Positions 1-12,589 of a stretch of DNA of 64,000 nucleotides are shown here, piece by piece (the stretch's first letter is position 1; the number at the start of each line of letters is the position of its first letter). The translations under genes were made by a program, and so were the position numbers. The notes below the pieces were generated by a model. It saw nothing but the letters and a program-made list of their open reading frames with translations, made no database searches and was not told the origin of the DNA. Source of the DNA: Spironucleus salmonicida (Eukaryota > Fornicata > Diplomonadida > Hexamitidae); NCBI GenBank assembly GCA_000497125.2, contig CM035318.1, forward strand, positions 1,608,001 through 1,672,000. The letters are read 5' to 3'.

Positions 1-426
1 GCATCAATAAGATCTTTAGATGATTTGGCTATTGATAATACATCTATGAAAGCTGGAAATCTTAGAATTCGCCCTCCAAGATGTCCAATTTGTCAGGCAC
101 CAATGATGCCATTAACGCTGATGTTTGACGAAAATTACAATTCACACGATATGTTTGGGTATTCTAAAGCCGAGCGGTGGTTTTAAAAAGCAGCAGCAAT
201 TGTCTTTGTGGGAACTAGTTTAAGTGTTCGAATTACAAGTGACGCAGTCCGACTAAGTGAGCGCAACAAAGCGTAATATTTTAACTTTAATGTAATGGAT
301 GATGATAGAGTGTAAAACTAGAAATGGGTTCTAGGCAAAGCAGAAAATACCTTGGAATAAGTTCGTACCATCTTAATTGAAAAGACGCGAACGGTGTCTG
401 GAAAGCCGAGAATGTGCATTTGGTGA
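1..426 (+). CDS. Sirtuin (Sir2-family deacylase), C-terminal part
   Basis: The frame is open from the first base and ends at TGA, giving 141 residues; the N-terminal NAD-binding part lies outside the window. It shows one half of the sirtuin zinc site (RCPICQAP), then MFDENY where sirtuins have a conserved FGE-like turn, then AAAIVFVGTSLSV, the characteristic (V)GTSL segment of the Rossmann core. Sirtuins remove acyl groups from lysines using NAD. Several TAA/TAG codons fall inside the frame and must be read as Gln. Only one zinc-ligand CxxC pair is visible; the other should be upstream. It converges on the TPR gene with 9 bases between the stop codons. Family call is fairly sure; subclass is unknown. 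Confidence 0.75.
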
Positions 427-435
427 CGAATTTTT

Positions 436-2193
436 TCACTTTCCCCTGGGAATTACGGCATTTTTATTCTCTAGTTCCAATGCTTTTCCATAGTCTGCCA
501 TTGCACTATCATAACATCCAATTGCGTCCAGGCTCGCACCCCTAGAAAAGTACGCTGCTGAATCCTATGGATTTGCCTCAATTGCCTTTGTAAAATCTTC
601 TATAGCATCCTGCTGCTTCCCGATCTTGTCTAAAGATATACCGCGGTTGTGCAGCGCATGTTGATTCTAAGGGTCTATTTTCAACACTTTAGAATAATCC
701 TAAATGGCAAGTTCGAATTACTATAGTTTTGCATAAGCATAACCTCTATTAATTAGTAATTTCACATCACTGGGATTTGCTAAAAGAGCCTTACTAGAGT
801 CGGCAAGGCTCTCCTTAAACATTTATAATTTTCTATAAACTTAAGCCCTTTAGGCGTAAATTTCGATTGATGACGAGTTATGATCAGTTAACAGATGATT
901 GTAGATTTTTAGGGCCTCTTTGTACATCTAGTTTCCACGCATAATTTCAGCTAACATAAGGCCGTGCTCAACAGATTAGCTAATGTCGTATGCAATTTAA
1001 AAGTCCATAAGAGCTTCACCTCGCTTTTTAAGTGATAAATAACTTTAACCACGAGCAGAGTAGCTTTCACTGGCATTATTATTTAATTAAATCGCATTTG
1101 TGAAATCTTAAACTGCTAATAGATGTTAGTTTAGCCTTGCTAAAACACTACCTCTGTTATGATATGCAAATTACTTTTCTTCGAGCTTTAAACACTTATT
1201 GTAATCATTAAGGGCTTTCTATAGTTCGTTGTTGAGTTCGAAGCAGTATGCTCTTGCAAATAGTAACTGGTATGTTTCTCCACTAATTTTTAAGGCTTAA
1301 TTGTAATCTTCAATAGCTCCTTAATAATTACCCATTCGTCTTTTACTTAAACCTCTAGAGCATAAAAATTCACTATTCGCATCTATTTCTATAGACTTAT
1401 TAAAGCACTATATTGCATCATCAAAATATTCCATTTTATCATAGCAAACACCTAGGTTATGATGTGCAAGAGAATTATTTTCATCTAATTAAATAACACT
1501 TTTATAATCAGAAATAGCGTTTTATAAAAATGACAGTTTATCATAACAAAATGCTCTATTAAGTAATGGTGATATAGCATTTTAATCTGATGATAACGCA
1601 CTTGTAAATGCTTCTGCAGCCTCTGTTAATTTATTTTGTTTTCGAAGATCTAAACCTAATTATGTATAATAGGTTGAGTCAAACGATTGAGGAGTTGACT
1701 TAACACGCTATCTAATGATATCTAAAGGTGATTTTTAAGATAAGTGAATTTCAAAATTAGGATGTTTATAAGGAGAATATAGTCTAGAAAAATTGGAAGA
1801 AATTGAGCTTTCGGAACATTTTGAAACATGCTCTGATTCTATAGCCTGTTAAAATATTTATATTGCAGCTTCACGGTTACTAGATTATGCTAATATTTAC
1901 GCCTTAAGATAAAGTGCTTATGCATGTGATGGACAAAATTACAATATCTAGTTAATATCAAATAAGGCTTTTTCATCATTTTTTAATTCTATGTACGCAT
2001 TAGACCTAAGAAGTCTCGCAGAAGTATCAGAAGCATGCAGTTTAAGCAATATATCTAAATCTTTGATTGCTTACTGATATTACCCTAATCTAAAACTAGC
2101 AGATGCTCTTGTCTATAACAGTCTTGGATTGTTAGGTTATTGATTAAGCTTTACATTAGTAATGTCAAAAATTTATTATGCTGAAATAGACAT
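436..2193 (-). CDS. Tetratricopeptide-repeat (TPR) protein, 585 aa
   Basis: A single frame from ATG (2191-2193) to TGA (436-438) encodes 585 residues built almost wholly of tandem 34-residue TPR units. Typical signatures recur, for example EAIKAYDKAL-like helices and 'NNRG.A..' helix-A starts; the last clear unit contains ADYGKALE. TPR arrays form superhelical scaffolds for protein-protein contact, so partners cannot be named. TAA and TAG occur many times as Gln. The protein starts MSISAQQIFD and ends in a short polar tail. Divergently placed from a small plus-strand gene with a 78-base spacer. There is no signal peptide or membrane segment. Confidence 0.85.
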
Positions 2194-2271
2194 TTTTAAT
2201 AAAATGAAATGAAATATTATGTATCATTACTCTATTTATAAGTATTAATTTCAAATCATTCAATAATTAAA

Positions 2272-2610
2272 ATGGAGTATATTATTTTTAAGGCAACCTG
2301 GCTTAATGATACTCTCGTATTTTATCAAGGCGATTAAAATATGAAGCCTAATATTTTCTCATTGCTTGAATAGTGCAAGTAACTATATAGTTCACTCTTA
2401 GATAAAGATTCAGACTATCAAGGATGCTCTCTAAAATATAATGATGTCAAAATGAATTTAGGATTTCATGACGATGAATTATTAATATTTACTGAGAAGC
2501 ATTAAGATAAAACTATCATGTTTTTAGTAAGAGATCTGACTTTCTCGATCATATTTTCACAGTCATCCACACGTCCTATCCTCCAATATTTGTTGAATTA
2601 GCTACTTTGA
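2272..2610 (+). CDS. Hypothetical protein, 112 aa
   Basis: ATG in the context TTAAAATGG opens a frame of 113 codons ending in TGA. The protein (start MEYIIFKATWLNDT) alternates short hydrophobic strands with polar turns (LVFYQGD, LGFHDDELLIF, TIMFLVRDLTFSII), which would suit a small alpha/beta fold such as a longin- or adaptin-like domain, but I do not recognise it. Gln is encoded by TAA/TAG at several places. It lies between the TPR gene and the minus-strand coiled-coil gene, whose stop is 106 bases further on. Confidence 0.6.
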
Positions 2611-2716
2611 ATGTTTTATCGAAATGAAGTTTTTGATTATCATTTTTAGTGCATAAGTTAAAGCTCATACCATTTTTATTTAAATATAATAATGTTTAAT
2701 AAACAATACTCTTAAA

Positions 2717-4174
2717 TCACCCAAAAAGTTTACCCACATCATCTCGAAGCATCCCTCCAAATCTCTACTGAACTTCACGGCCACGTAACTCACGCAATGC
2801 CTGGCTGGCCGCTTCAGTCCCTAAAAGACCTCTTTCTGCCAGTAAATTCATCGCTACAAAACTTTCCTTACTATCATCTTTTCCAGCGCTAAATTAGTTA
2901 TACCCCTTAAACTCTCCATCAAATATCAAGCCATTTTAAAGTTATTTCCGATTCTCATTTTCTTTAAGTCGCGAAACTTAATTTTTGCTTAATTAAAGTA
3001 GTTTTTCTTCATCAAATTCAACCTTAGGGCGAACTTTTTCAGCATCTTTCTCCGCTGCTAAAATACGATTCTACATTAATTTAAGCCTTTCCTGAGATAT
3101 TTATTTTTTTTGACCCGTTTCGAAGTCTGTTTTGAGTTTTCGTAATTATGTAATTTTTTAATTAAAAATAATAGTCGATGGGTCTGCCTTAGTGCGAGTA
3201 CTCAGTGTGTCAAGTGCCTATTAATATTCTTTTTCTGCCTACTTCTATGCTTGAAATAAAAAAATATCTGTATTTAGTGATTTTGGTTAGTTATTTTTGT
3301 GTATGATTTCTTGCTTTTTTGGGATTATTGGTTTTGCTGAAAATATATGGTTTTGATTTGCTAATTTTTATTTGAGTTTATCACTGTTATCCTCATAAAT
3401 TATTTACTCATCTGGAATATAATTTTCGAACATTTCTAAAATATTTATAATGGCCGATTAAATAGCATTCATTAAATGTTAAATTTCATTATTTTATCTC
3501 TTTTTATCCGCAAAAGCATTAAAATTTGCAGTAAGATTTGCTTCTGGAATTTTAAATGCAATTGAAAATATCTTAATAAAACTTTTGTCAGGAATTATTG
3601 ATGATACTTGCAATTAAAAATTTTCTTATATATTTTATGGGGGTTTCCTATTTGATTCAAGTTTGTCAAATAGTGAAAAAGTGGCTGTAGAAATAGGTAA
3701 GTTATTTATCAGATTTGAACATTAAAATTAGATCAATGTTGCTTATTACTAAAGAGCTTTTAATCTTTGCTGATAAATGTCATATTCGTTATTAGATAAA
3801 ACTCGAGGAGGAAAGAAAATTTACTTTGGATCTTCTTATACTTAAGAAAGAGTTATGAGAAGTTCTGATTTTTAGTCTAAATTTGCATATAACTATGCTA
3901 AGCCAATTTAAAGCTGCTACTCTTCTACAAAAAGCTAGAAAAAGGATGAAAGTGATGGATTATCCACTAATGGCTGTTCAATACACAGTTGGTTTGATAG
4001 TATTTTTTCTATTCTTTAATAATCTGGAAATTTTTTCTTCATGTAATCAAAATATTTTTATTTAAGTGAATTCTTTTCAAATTATTACTTATTCTCAATA
4101 AATAGACTCAGCTCTGTCTTTGTATCTCTAGATTTCATTTTTTCTAAAAATTCTCTACCTTTTTTTGAATTCAT
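2717..4174 (-). CDS. Hypothetical coiled-coil protein, 485 aa
   Basis: One frame of 486 codons runs from ATG (4172-4174, context TTTAATAAATG) to TGA (2717-2719). The N-terminal third is helical and basic (MNSKKGREFLEKMKS), a middle part contains FFPPRVLSNNEYDIYQQRL, and residues after about 300 are strongly coiled-coil with heptads (KEYQQALDTL, QERLKLMQNRILAAEKDAEK). The last 60 residues are a compact segment ending RDDVGKLFG. No catalytic motif is recognised. The length and distribution suggest a scaffold or cytoskeletal protein, but this is only inference. Confidence 0.7.
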
Positions 4175-4332
4175 TTATTAAATAATTTATATAATTATTT
4201 TTATTTATTTATCTATATACCCAGAATATCAAAATTTAGTATTATATAAACCTATACATAGTTGAATAAAATTTAATACAACTTAATTTTATATCTAATA
4301 ACATTAAATTAGAGTTATTTCATTTATTTAAA

Positions 4333-5286
4333 ATGGGTATCATGGCTTTTGATACTAAATTCTCTGGGATGAGATTCTTTTAGCAAAATTTATAGCATGC
4401 TGTACCTTTTGTTCACTCAGGGGTGTTAATAGTCACATTTTCTATTATATCTGCCTTTCTTTTAGGTCTAGGCTCATTTTTATTAACGGAATCTAATACC
4501 ATATTATATGAGGAATTACTACATTAGAATTCACCTACATAAAAATAATAGCATCTAAATTTAGAAAACCTAGATCCGAACAAACCATTATATATTTACT
4601 ACAAAGTGAATGATTTTCATTAATGTGTTCGTTCTTATGTTCTCGGATATAGTTGGTCCTAAATAACACATGAAACTTCAATATCAGATTTGAAACTTAA
4701 TTATAATTGCTTAACGGCTTAATCTCAGGCTGACATTGTGGATTATCCATGTGGAATTTAGTATAGAACAATTAACAAAGACTCTTATTCTTTAAAAAAA
4801 TCAGATGGAACAACAATTGATATTCAAAGAACTAACATAACTCTACCTTCTGACCGGGAGACTAATTTATATTTCGGACCAGCCTTCAAATCTTTTGATT
4901 TTTAATCTTAATTGAATGTAGCAGGAATAACTTGGGAAGATGTCGCAAATTGGATGCGTCCCTCCACTTTTACAAATGCTATTAAATTATACGGTGTAAT
5001 TACTCCTGCCATATTGTAAACTCTTAGAGATGAGTAAATAATTTTTTATTCTATTGGTGAACACAAAGATTCTCGTGAAGTGTTTTCCGAATAAAGATCT
5101 ATTATTTTTAGTTAAATTGGTATTATGGCTGGCAAAAAAGAAACACTTTAACTTAGCTATTACTGCTGGTTTGTGGGCTTTGTTACTGGAGTTTTCTCTA
5201 TTGTTTTTTCTATTATATTAGGAATGTGTGGAGCAAGGGGAAGAAAATATAAGGAAATTAGAAGTAAATATTCTCTTAAAATCTGA
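4333..5286 (+). CDS. CDC50: CDC50/LEM3-family protein, paralogue 1 (317 aa)
   Basis: CDC50 proteins are the obligate beta subunits of P4-ATPase lipid flippases. This 317-residue frame has the family plan: a short cytosolic N-terminus (RFFQQNLQHAVPF matching the FKQQ..P motif), a first membrane helix at about residues 30-55, a large extracytosolic domain with YPCG-like (DYPCGIQY), and WEDVANWMRPSTFTNAIKLYG, the counterpart of the conserved VWMRTAALPTFRKLY segment, followed by a second membrane helix near residues 272-298. The usual length is about 320-400. It is followed directly by a second copy on the same strand. Substrate flippase is unknown. Confidence 0.85.
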
Positions 5287-5491
5287 TTTATCTTGTATTC
5301 TCTTATAAACCTAGTTACTTATACACTTATATAGTGGACTATAAACAATTGTATTAAACAACCAGAAAATTAATTTAAAATATTAACTTGTATTTAAGAT
5401 CAATTAAATAATTACTTTGATTTATATTAATGTTTTAAAGATAACGTTAATATTAAATTTATAATATATTATTTATATTATTTGATAAGAA

Positions 5492-6508
5492 ATGGGATTG
5501 ATCTCAATTGATGCGAAAGCAGCTAATCAACGTTTTTTCCAGTAAACTCTCCATCACTGTATACCAATATCACATCCTGGTATTGTTATTATAGTACTTT
5601 CGATTTTTGGTGGCTTTTTGGTTGTGATAGGGGGATTTTTTTATCAATAGGCACTTGGTTTATCCTATATCGAAGTGGAGCATACAAATTCTAATACACC
5701 CCAGGAACACTAATTTACATTAGATAACTTTAACCCTAATCAGCTCGTTCATGTGTATTATAGAGTTCCGAATTTCTTTTAAAATATCAGATCTTATGTC
5801 CAATCATTTTCGTTAGATCAACTAAAGGCTAAAAATACTATGCTATAAGCGAAAGTAAATGAAGATTGTGATAAACCGACCACTGCCAAACCTATAGTGT
5901 AATATCCATGCGGAATGCAATTTAAATCTATGAACAGAGATACCTACTCCTTTAAGTATCAAAATAGTACTCAAATCGTCCTAAACAAGGATAATATAGC
6001 ATTTCCAGGTGATATAAAGCAAAATACCCTCTTTGGCGTTGCATTTAAGCGGTTTGATTTTGCCTAACACTTTGGAGTCCCCACAATGACGTGGCAAGAT
6101 GTTGCAAATTGGATGCGACCATCAGCGTTTTCTTCGGCTCAGAAGTATTATGGTGCAATGAAATTAGATAATAATAAGTTGATTTTAATTTCGAATGGGT
6201 CACATATGAATGGAACTTTGGTTTTTTCTGAAAAGCGAATTATCATAGTGGCCCAGCTTTCTAGCCTTGGTGGGAAGGCAGAAACCGCCGCAACTTCGAT
6301 TTGCTGCATGGTTACTGGGTGCATATCGGCGGTTTCAGCCTTAGTTTTCGCAATTATTGCGAGCATTAAAGGGCCCAGAAGTAAGAAATACGAGACAGAA
6401 ATAGACAAATTACGTGTAATTACAAACTCTAGCATACAAATTGAAGAAATCGAGAAGGTATAAGAGGCGAGAGTTTAATAAGTTAAAAGACAGTTGGGAA
6501 TTAAGTGA
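5492..6508 (+). CDS. CDC50: CDC50/LEM3-family protein, paralogue 2 (338 aa)
   Basis: This frame of 339 codons (ATG in AAGAAATGG to TGA) is a tandem relative of the gene just upstream. Shared marks are RFFQQTLHHCIPISHPG, YPCGMQF, MTWQDVANWMRPSAF and the two membrane helices near residues 28-55 and 285-310. The two proteins are clearly homologous but far from identical, so the duplication is not recent. The C-terminus is longer and basic (EEIEKVQEARVQQVKRQLG). It should partner a P4-ATPase; two different CDC50 subunits could give two flippase complexes. Codon use is AT-rich like its neighbours, with a slightly GC-richer 3' third. Confidence 0.85.
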
Positions 6509-6920
6509 TGAATGTTATAGTTATGTTTACACTTGACTAAGAGTAATATAGAAGAAGATCTACTGGTAAATTACAGATATTTGTATAGATTTCAATTAAA
6601 TGTAAAAAATTGCATTGTCTAAATTGAATGATAATGCTAATGGTATAATTTTATTTGCACTATTCGCAATAAATATTTAAAAAGTAGTAATATAGATTAG
6701 TTCTGTAAAGGGTTTTATTTATGAATAATCTTTGTGAAATATGTAATTGTTTGAGCCACAAATATTTTATTTATATGAATCCTAAAATATTAGGCAAGTA
6801 AATTGAAATTCATGATCAAATTTACCACTATTTTAGCATATATTATAGATTTTGTAAATTAACTTTGATTTTTCCATGTAATTTACGTCAAAAAATAATA
6901 GTATTAAAAACATCAATTAA
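6509..6920. other. Spacer between convergent genes
   Basis: About 410 AT-rich bases lie between the stop of the second CDC50 gene and the stop of the bromodomain-like gene. I see no coding frame, RNA gene or repeat that I can support. It is one of the few long spacers in the window. Confidence 0.5.
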
Positions 6921-7610
6921 TCATTTCATCTTCTACAGTTTCCCTGAAAAATTGCCAGCCTATAATTTTAACGAAATTTCTTCTATTAATTCTCCATATT
7001 TGCTTAGCTATAAAGGACCTGGGCTGTCTTCGCCGACCCACTGTTTGATCCCTTCAATTGCATCTTTAGCAGCTGCCTCCCCAATTTCTTTAAGCTTTAT
7101 TCTAATCTTCTATACTGCAGCTAATCTGCGTTCTATTGACACACGCTCTCTACCAATAACTTGTGCAGATGTTTAAAATGTCTCTAATATCTCAAAAACT
7201 TAGTCAAAATTATTTTCATTAATAATTTATTTAGTATCAGGAATTAAGCAGTGTGCGCATTAGATAATTGCTTTAAATATATCCAAGGTTGCAAGCTGAG
7301 CAGTTGTCTCTTTTAGTCTGCCATTAAATAAAAAAGAATTATTGACTATCAAATATAAATGATAAAACAATGACCCCAAATTAGGATATGCGTTTTTATC
7401 TAATGATCGCTTGATTTATTTAAAAGAAATAGGTCTTGAAATTTTTTCTTCATAATATTTTTTAAATACCTAGTCATAAAGCGGAGATTCTGCTATTGGA
7501 GTTAGAAAGATTTCATAGTAATCTTTCTTAGTTAAGCTTTATATTTTAGTTAAAATATCTTTTCCTTATTAAGTTATATGGCAGTCAAAATAAGATTAAA
7601 GTTAATTCAT
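6921..7610 (-). CDS. Bromodomain-like protein, 229 aa
   Basis: The frame runs from ATG (7608-7610, TTTTAAATG) to TGA. Residues about 32-100 resemble a bromodomain, which binds acetyl-lysine: YEIFLTPIAESPLYDQVFKK would be helix Z and the ZA loop, ISRPISFKQIKRSLDKNAY the DxxxI-K-L region, and LYLIVNNSFLFNG the helix B/BC loop with the conserved Asn-containing N(x)F-x-N pattern. A C-terminal helical tail contains RVSIERRLAAVQKIR. At 229 residues it is a minimal, single-domain reader or adaptor. The match is by eye and moderate; the ZA-loop tyrosine and BC-loop asparagine need structural checking. Confidence 0.55.
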
Positions 7611-7654
7611 TTAAAACTTTATTTTACTAATTTTATTATATAATAATATAAATC

Positions 7655-9028
7655 TCACTTAACCATCATCAAGCCAACCTTGCTCAATATAACATCTACA
7701 TCATATTCATCACCAATTAACTCTAAGTCTTATGCTTCAATTGACAAATATACTTTCTTTTCAATACACATTCCATTTGGTCTTTTTATTTCAAATAATA
7801 ATGATACTAATCCTTAAAGAATGCTCCTTTAGCTTTAAAACATGGATTTACACATTAACCAGGTTTTAAATATAAATCCAAAGCCATCTCTAACACCATC
7901 AATATCTTTGATAAATCTTTTTAAATCATTATCGTAAAATTCTACGTTATTATATTTAACTTATTTGTAATTATGGATTTTATCATGGAAATATGGTTTA
8001 ATAAAATGTCTAAACCATTATAAAATATCATGAAAAGTTTTGAAATCTCTACTAGAAGGAAATGCCCATTACATTATCTTAACAACTACATCACACGCAC
8101 CAACTGCCTATACATAAAATTCTTTTTCAGTATAAACATGAAGTCTTCCGATTATCATCAAGTTGAAATAACTCATAAACTGTTATTTGTTAACTTCTAC
8201 AATACTAAATAACTATTACTCAGCAGTTGCCAATATCAACTGAAATGTACCTTCTACAACAGGGATTCCTACTATATTACTTAATTATAGCACAATATTT
8301 TAAAGAATAGCTAAACAGTTAGTTCCACATCGCATACCTTATGGAGTGAAATAAAATTATACGATTTTTGAAAATGCAAGAAGTTCTGATTCCTATAATT
8401 ATATCTCACAACCAAGAGGCGATACGAAATTAAATAATAACTATCCAGCATTTTAACGTTTAATAATATAATTCAAATTCTCTAATAATGTTTAATCTTT
8501 TCCAGAAGCGATTGTCGCAGCTTGCTGAAGTTGGGCAAAAATACTTTCAAGTTTCGATAATACATCAGAAAATGGTTCTTCTTATACTTATATTGCGCCA
8601 AAAAGTTAATTTTATAATTTCGCAATCTCAAAAGAAATATCTCCCAAGCCAGTTAGCTCCTTATACTTACTTGTAAATTAGAACGATTAAGCTGATATTA
8701 AAAGAGGCTCGTTATCGGCGTTTAGATATCGTCTTAGTGAAGCTAAAAATTATAGAATTGACATAGCCTGTAACAATAGCTAGGATGAGGATGCTTTTGG
8801 ATCTAAAGGAGCTGATGAATAGTGTTCATATACAATTTACAGCTATTGAAATGTAATCTTAGATAAACCTGGAAAGTCTGCATGATAGATCTTTAATTCT
8901 AATGTACTTAGTGTTGGAAGTTGAAGTAGATGATTCAGTGTTTTAATTACTTATGAGCATTATTAAAACGTTGTGAGCAAAGTGGCAGGCTTTAGTTCAT
9001 TATTAAAATGTTAAATAAATGGATGCAT
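7655..9028 (-). CDS. Hypothetical protein, 457 aa
   Basis: A frame of 458 codons, ATG at 9026-9028 to TGA at 7655-7657, encodes an alpha-rich protein with no membrane segment. Recognisable stretches include MHPFIQHFNNELKPATLL at the start, SYFNLMIIGRLHVYTEKEFYVQAVGACD in the middle, and a beta-rich end (FEIKRPNGMCIEKKVYLSIEAQ, DLELIGDEYDVDVILSKVG). I do not recognise the family. The gene is transcribed divergently from the kinase gene over a 386-base spacer. Gln is mainly TAA/TAG. Confidence 0.7.
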
Positions 9029-9414
9029 TATTTAGGATTTTTATTAATTTTTATATAAGTTATATAATAATAAGATTTTTAAACATATAGTATTAAACTG
9101 TTTAGACTGGTAAAAATTAAAAAACGGAATGTACGTTACTATATTATGTATTATTAATTAAAACCTCGTTTTCCATCAGTAATTAATAATGAATTATATG
9201 TTTAAAATTAAACTATATACTATTATATATTTAGTCTTTATCGTAGAAAAATTATATGACAACTTTCCTGTGTCGTAATTCTGAGTAAATGAATATAATT
9301 GGAATAATATAGTATATTTCAGAAAATGTTATTTACTCTGATTATTATGTAATAATAATACATTTTTAAATATATATTAATATTATAACTGATTCTTTCC
9401 ACCACTTTAAAATA
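9029..9414. promoter_or_regulatory. Divergent intergenic region with stem-loop
   Basis: These 386 bases separate two start codons facing away from each other and so should hold both promoters. They are extremely AT-rich. Two arms of 11 bases (ATTATTAATTA at 9150-9160 and its complement at 9180-9190) flank a short inner hairpin with stem AAAC/GTTT. A second, looser inverted pair (TTTTAAACATATA near 9075-9090 and its complement near 9195-9210) surrounds this. Whether these act in DNA or RNA cannot be told. Confidence 0.4.
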
Positions 9415-10611
<1,197 letters not shown>

Positions 10612-10654
10612 ACCTTTTATTTATTATATAAAATTATACCTATCATAATTAAAA

Positions 10655-12586
10655 ATGGCAGATTATTCATCATCGTCTGATATGGACTAGAAATTATTAA
10701 TTCCTCCAAAACCAGAGAAAAATATCGCAAAGGTTAAAAAAGATAAACCATTGCTTAATTAGTTTGAGATTTTTACTTAAAGAGATCAAATATTAATATC
10801 AACTATTAAAACAACTTAATTACTCAGCTAAATTAAATATGCTAAGAAACAAAGAGATAACGCTAATGTTATAGATGATTAAATTTCTAAATTAGACCCA
10901 ACTAAGTTTGTAGATGATATTATTGCAGAAAATAGACGACTTAAAAAAATAAACTAATGGCTTCCTAGTGAAGAAACGCTAGAAAAGTTAAGACAAGAAG
11001 AAAAAATAACCGAATAATAATTAGGATAATTAATCGGTAAGTCGATGACATAATTTGAGGCTGAATAAGTGGTAACAATAGAAGATAAAGAAGTAGATGG
11101 AATGTCCCCTTTAGGCGCAAGAATATTGTAAGGAAAAATGCCATTATCTGAAATATAGTCTATAACAAAGGATAGGTAGGCTGATTTAAATGCTATTGAT
11201 TTAGGGGATGATGTTGTTAACTATAGCAAAGTTTATTAAACTTAAGACTAATATGCATAATATTTGCCGTAGTACGAATAATAATAAGAAGTTAACTTAA
11301 AATAAAAAGTATAACAATAAGTAGTAGAATAAATTATGTCAGGCCTTCCAGCTTCTCTGTTGGTTTAACTTAATATATCACTTATACGATAAACTCTTTT
11401 TTACACTACATTTATCTAATTTTCTGATTTAGAAAATGTAGTCAAAGTTGTAGTATCTGGTGAAAATGATTTAAATTAGTATTTATTGAATAAATAGTTT
11501 CATTAATCTGATTTTTATCAAAGTGTTTATTTAAATTATCCTAATCATAGACCTGCAAAAAATTTTATAGATATTTAATCAAATTTTAATATTACATATA
11601 GTATGCAAGCAGAATAAATAATAGAAAATATCGATAACTTTGAAACAACAATACAACCACAAGACATATTTACTAATGAATATTTATCATAATTTTCATT
11701 ATAGTATGGTTAACTTTTTGAGAAACGATTATAGTAATGTGAGTAAGATTTATATATACACCGTTAGTATTAAATTGATTCTGTTAACTAAATACTAAAA
11801 AGAGATTATTAATTTGAGCAATAAGCTAATAAGTAGGCCAGTTTATAGGAGAAATAAATTCTTAAAATGGGTGGCGCAAAATAAACATAATTAGTTAGAG
11901 AACTGGAGCTGTTAAGCAGAGTTAATGATCTAGAAAGTTTTTAAAAGAAAATTGGCAATGGATAGTTTCTATTAGATTTTTATTTAGGTGCAGAGAATTA
12001 AATTTTAGCAGAAAGTGCAGTTGATATATTAGCAACATTAACACTTTTCACTCATCCAAATGAAAATTTAGATTGGGCTAATAATGAAATTTTGGATGAT
12101 TTTTTAGTTGAGTAAGAAATTGAACTCGTATCAGAACCTCCTGATCCTATCTAAAGTAATGAATTTTTTGAATAGTATATTACAGAATAACTACAAACTG
12201 GGCATACTATATAATCTGAAGAATTAAAAATATTATTCGAGGCACTTAAAACAGATATAAATGAACAAATGGTTGTATTTGAAGAAGTTTATAACTCTCA
12301 TGAAAGTATTAATAGGATTATTAGTTCATATAAATTATTGTTAGAACATTAATAGTTGTTTAATAAAATAATTTAAGAGTTAGAGATCATGAAAAAAACT
12401 CACACTTCATAAAATATGATGAATATTTATTTACAAAATATAAATAAGTCTATTGAAGAAATCTATAAATAAAAGGCAAAATTTAATTTATAATAAAATA
12501 TACCTACATATGTAACTATTTAAACATTGCAACCTGACGATTATTATAAATCAATATTAGAAAAAATAACTTCTCTTAAACCATGA
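10655..12586 (+). CDS. Hypothetical Q-rich coiled-coil protein, 643 aa
   Basis: A frame of 644 codons from ATG (ATTAAAAATGG) to TGA, dense with TAA/TAG Gln codons. The start is acidic and polar (MADYSSSSDMDQKLLIPP), followed by coiled-coil segments (AENRRLKKINQWLPSEE, EALKTDINEQMVVFEEVYN, LEHQQLFNKIIQELEIMKK). No known domain is recognised. Its stop lies only 3 bases from the stop of the convergent SNF2 gene, so the 3' untranslated regions must overlap. Confidence 0.75.
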
Positions 12587-12589
12587 TCA

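Noticed and set aside
6148-6435. Antisense ORF within the second CDC50 gene
   Set aside because: Shadow of a clearly identified gene.
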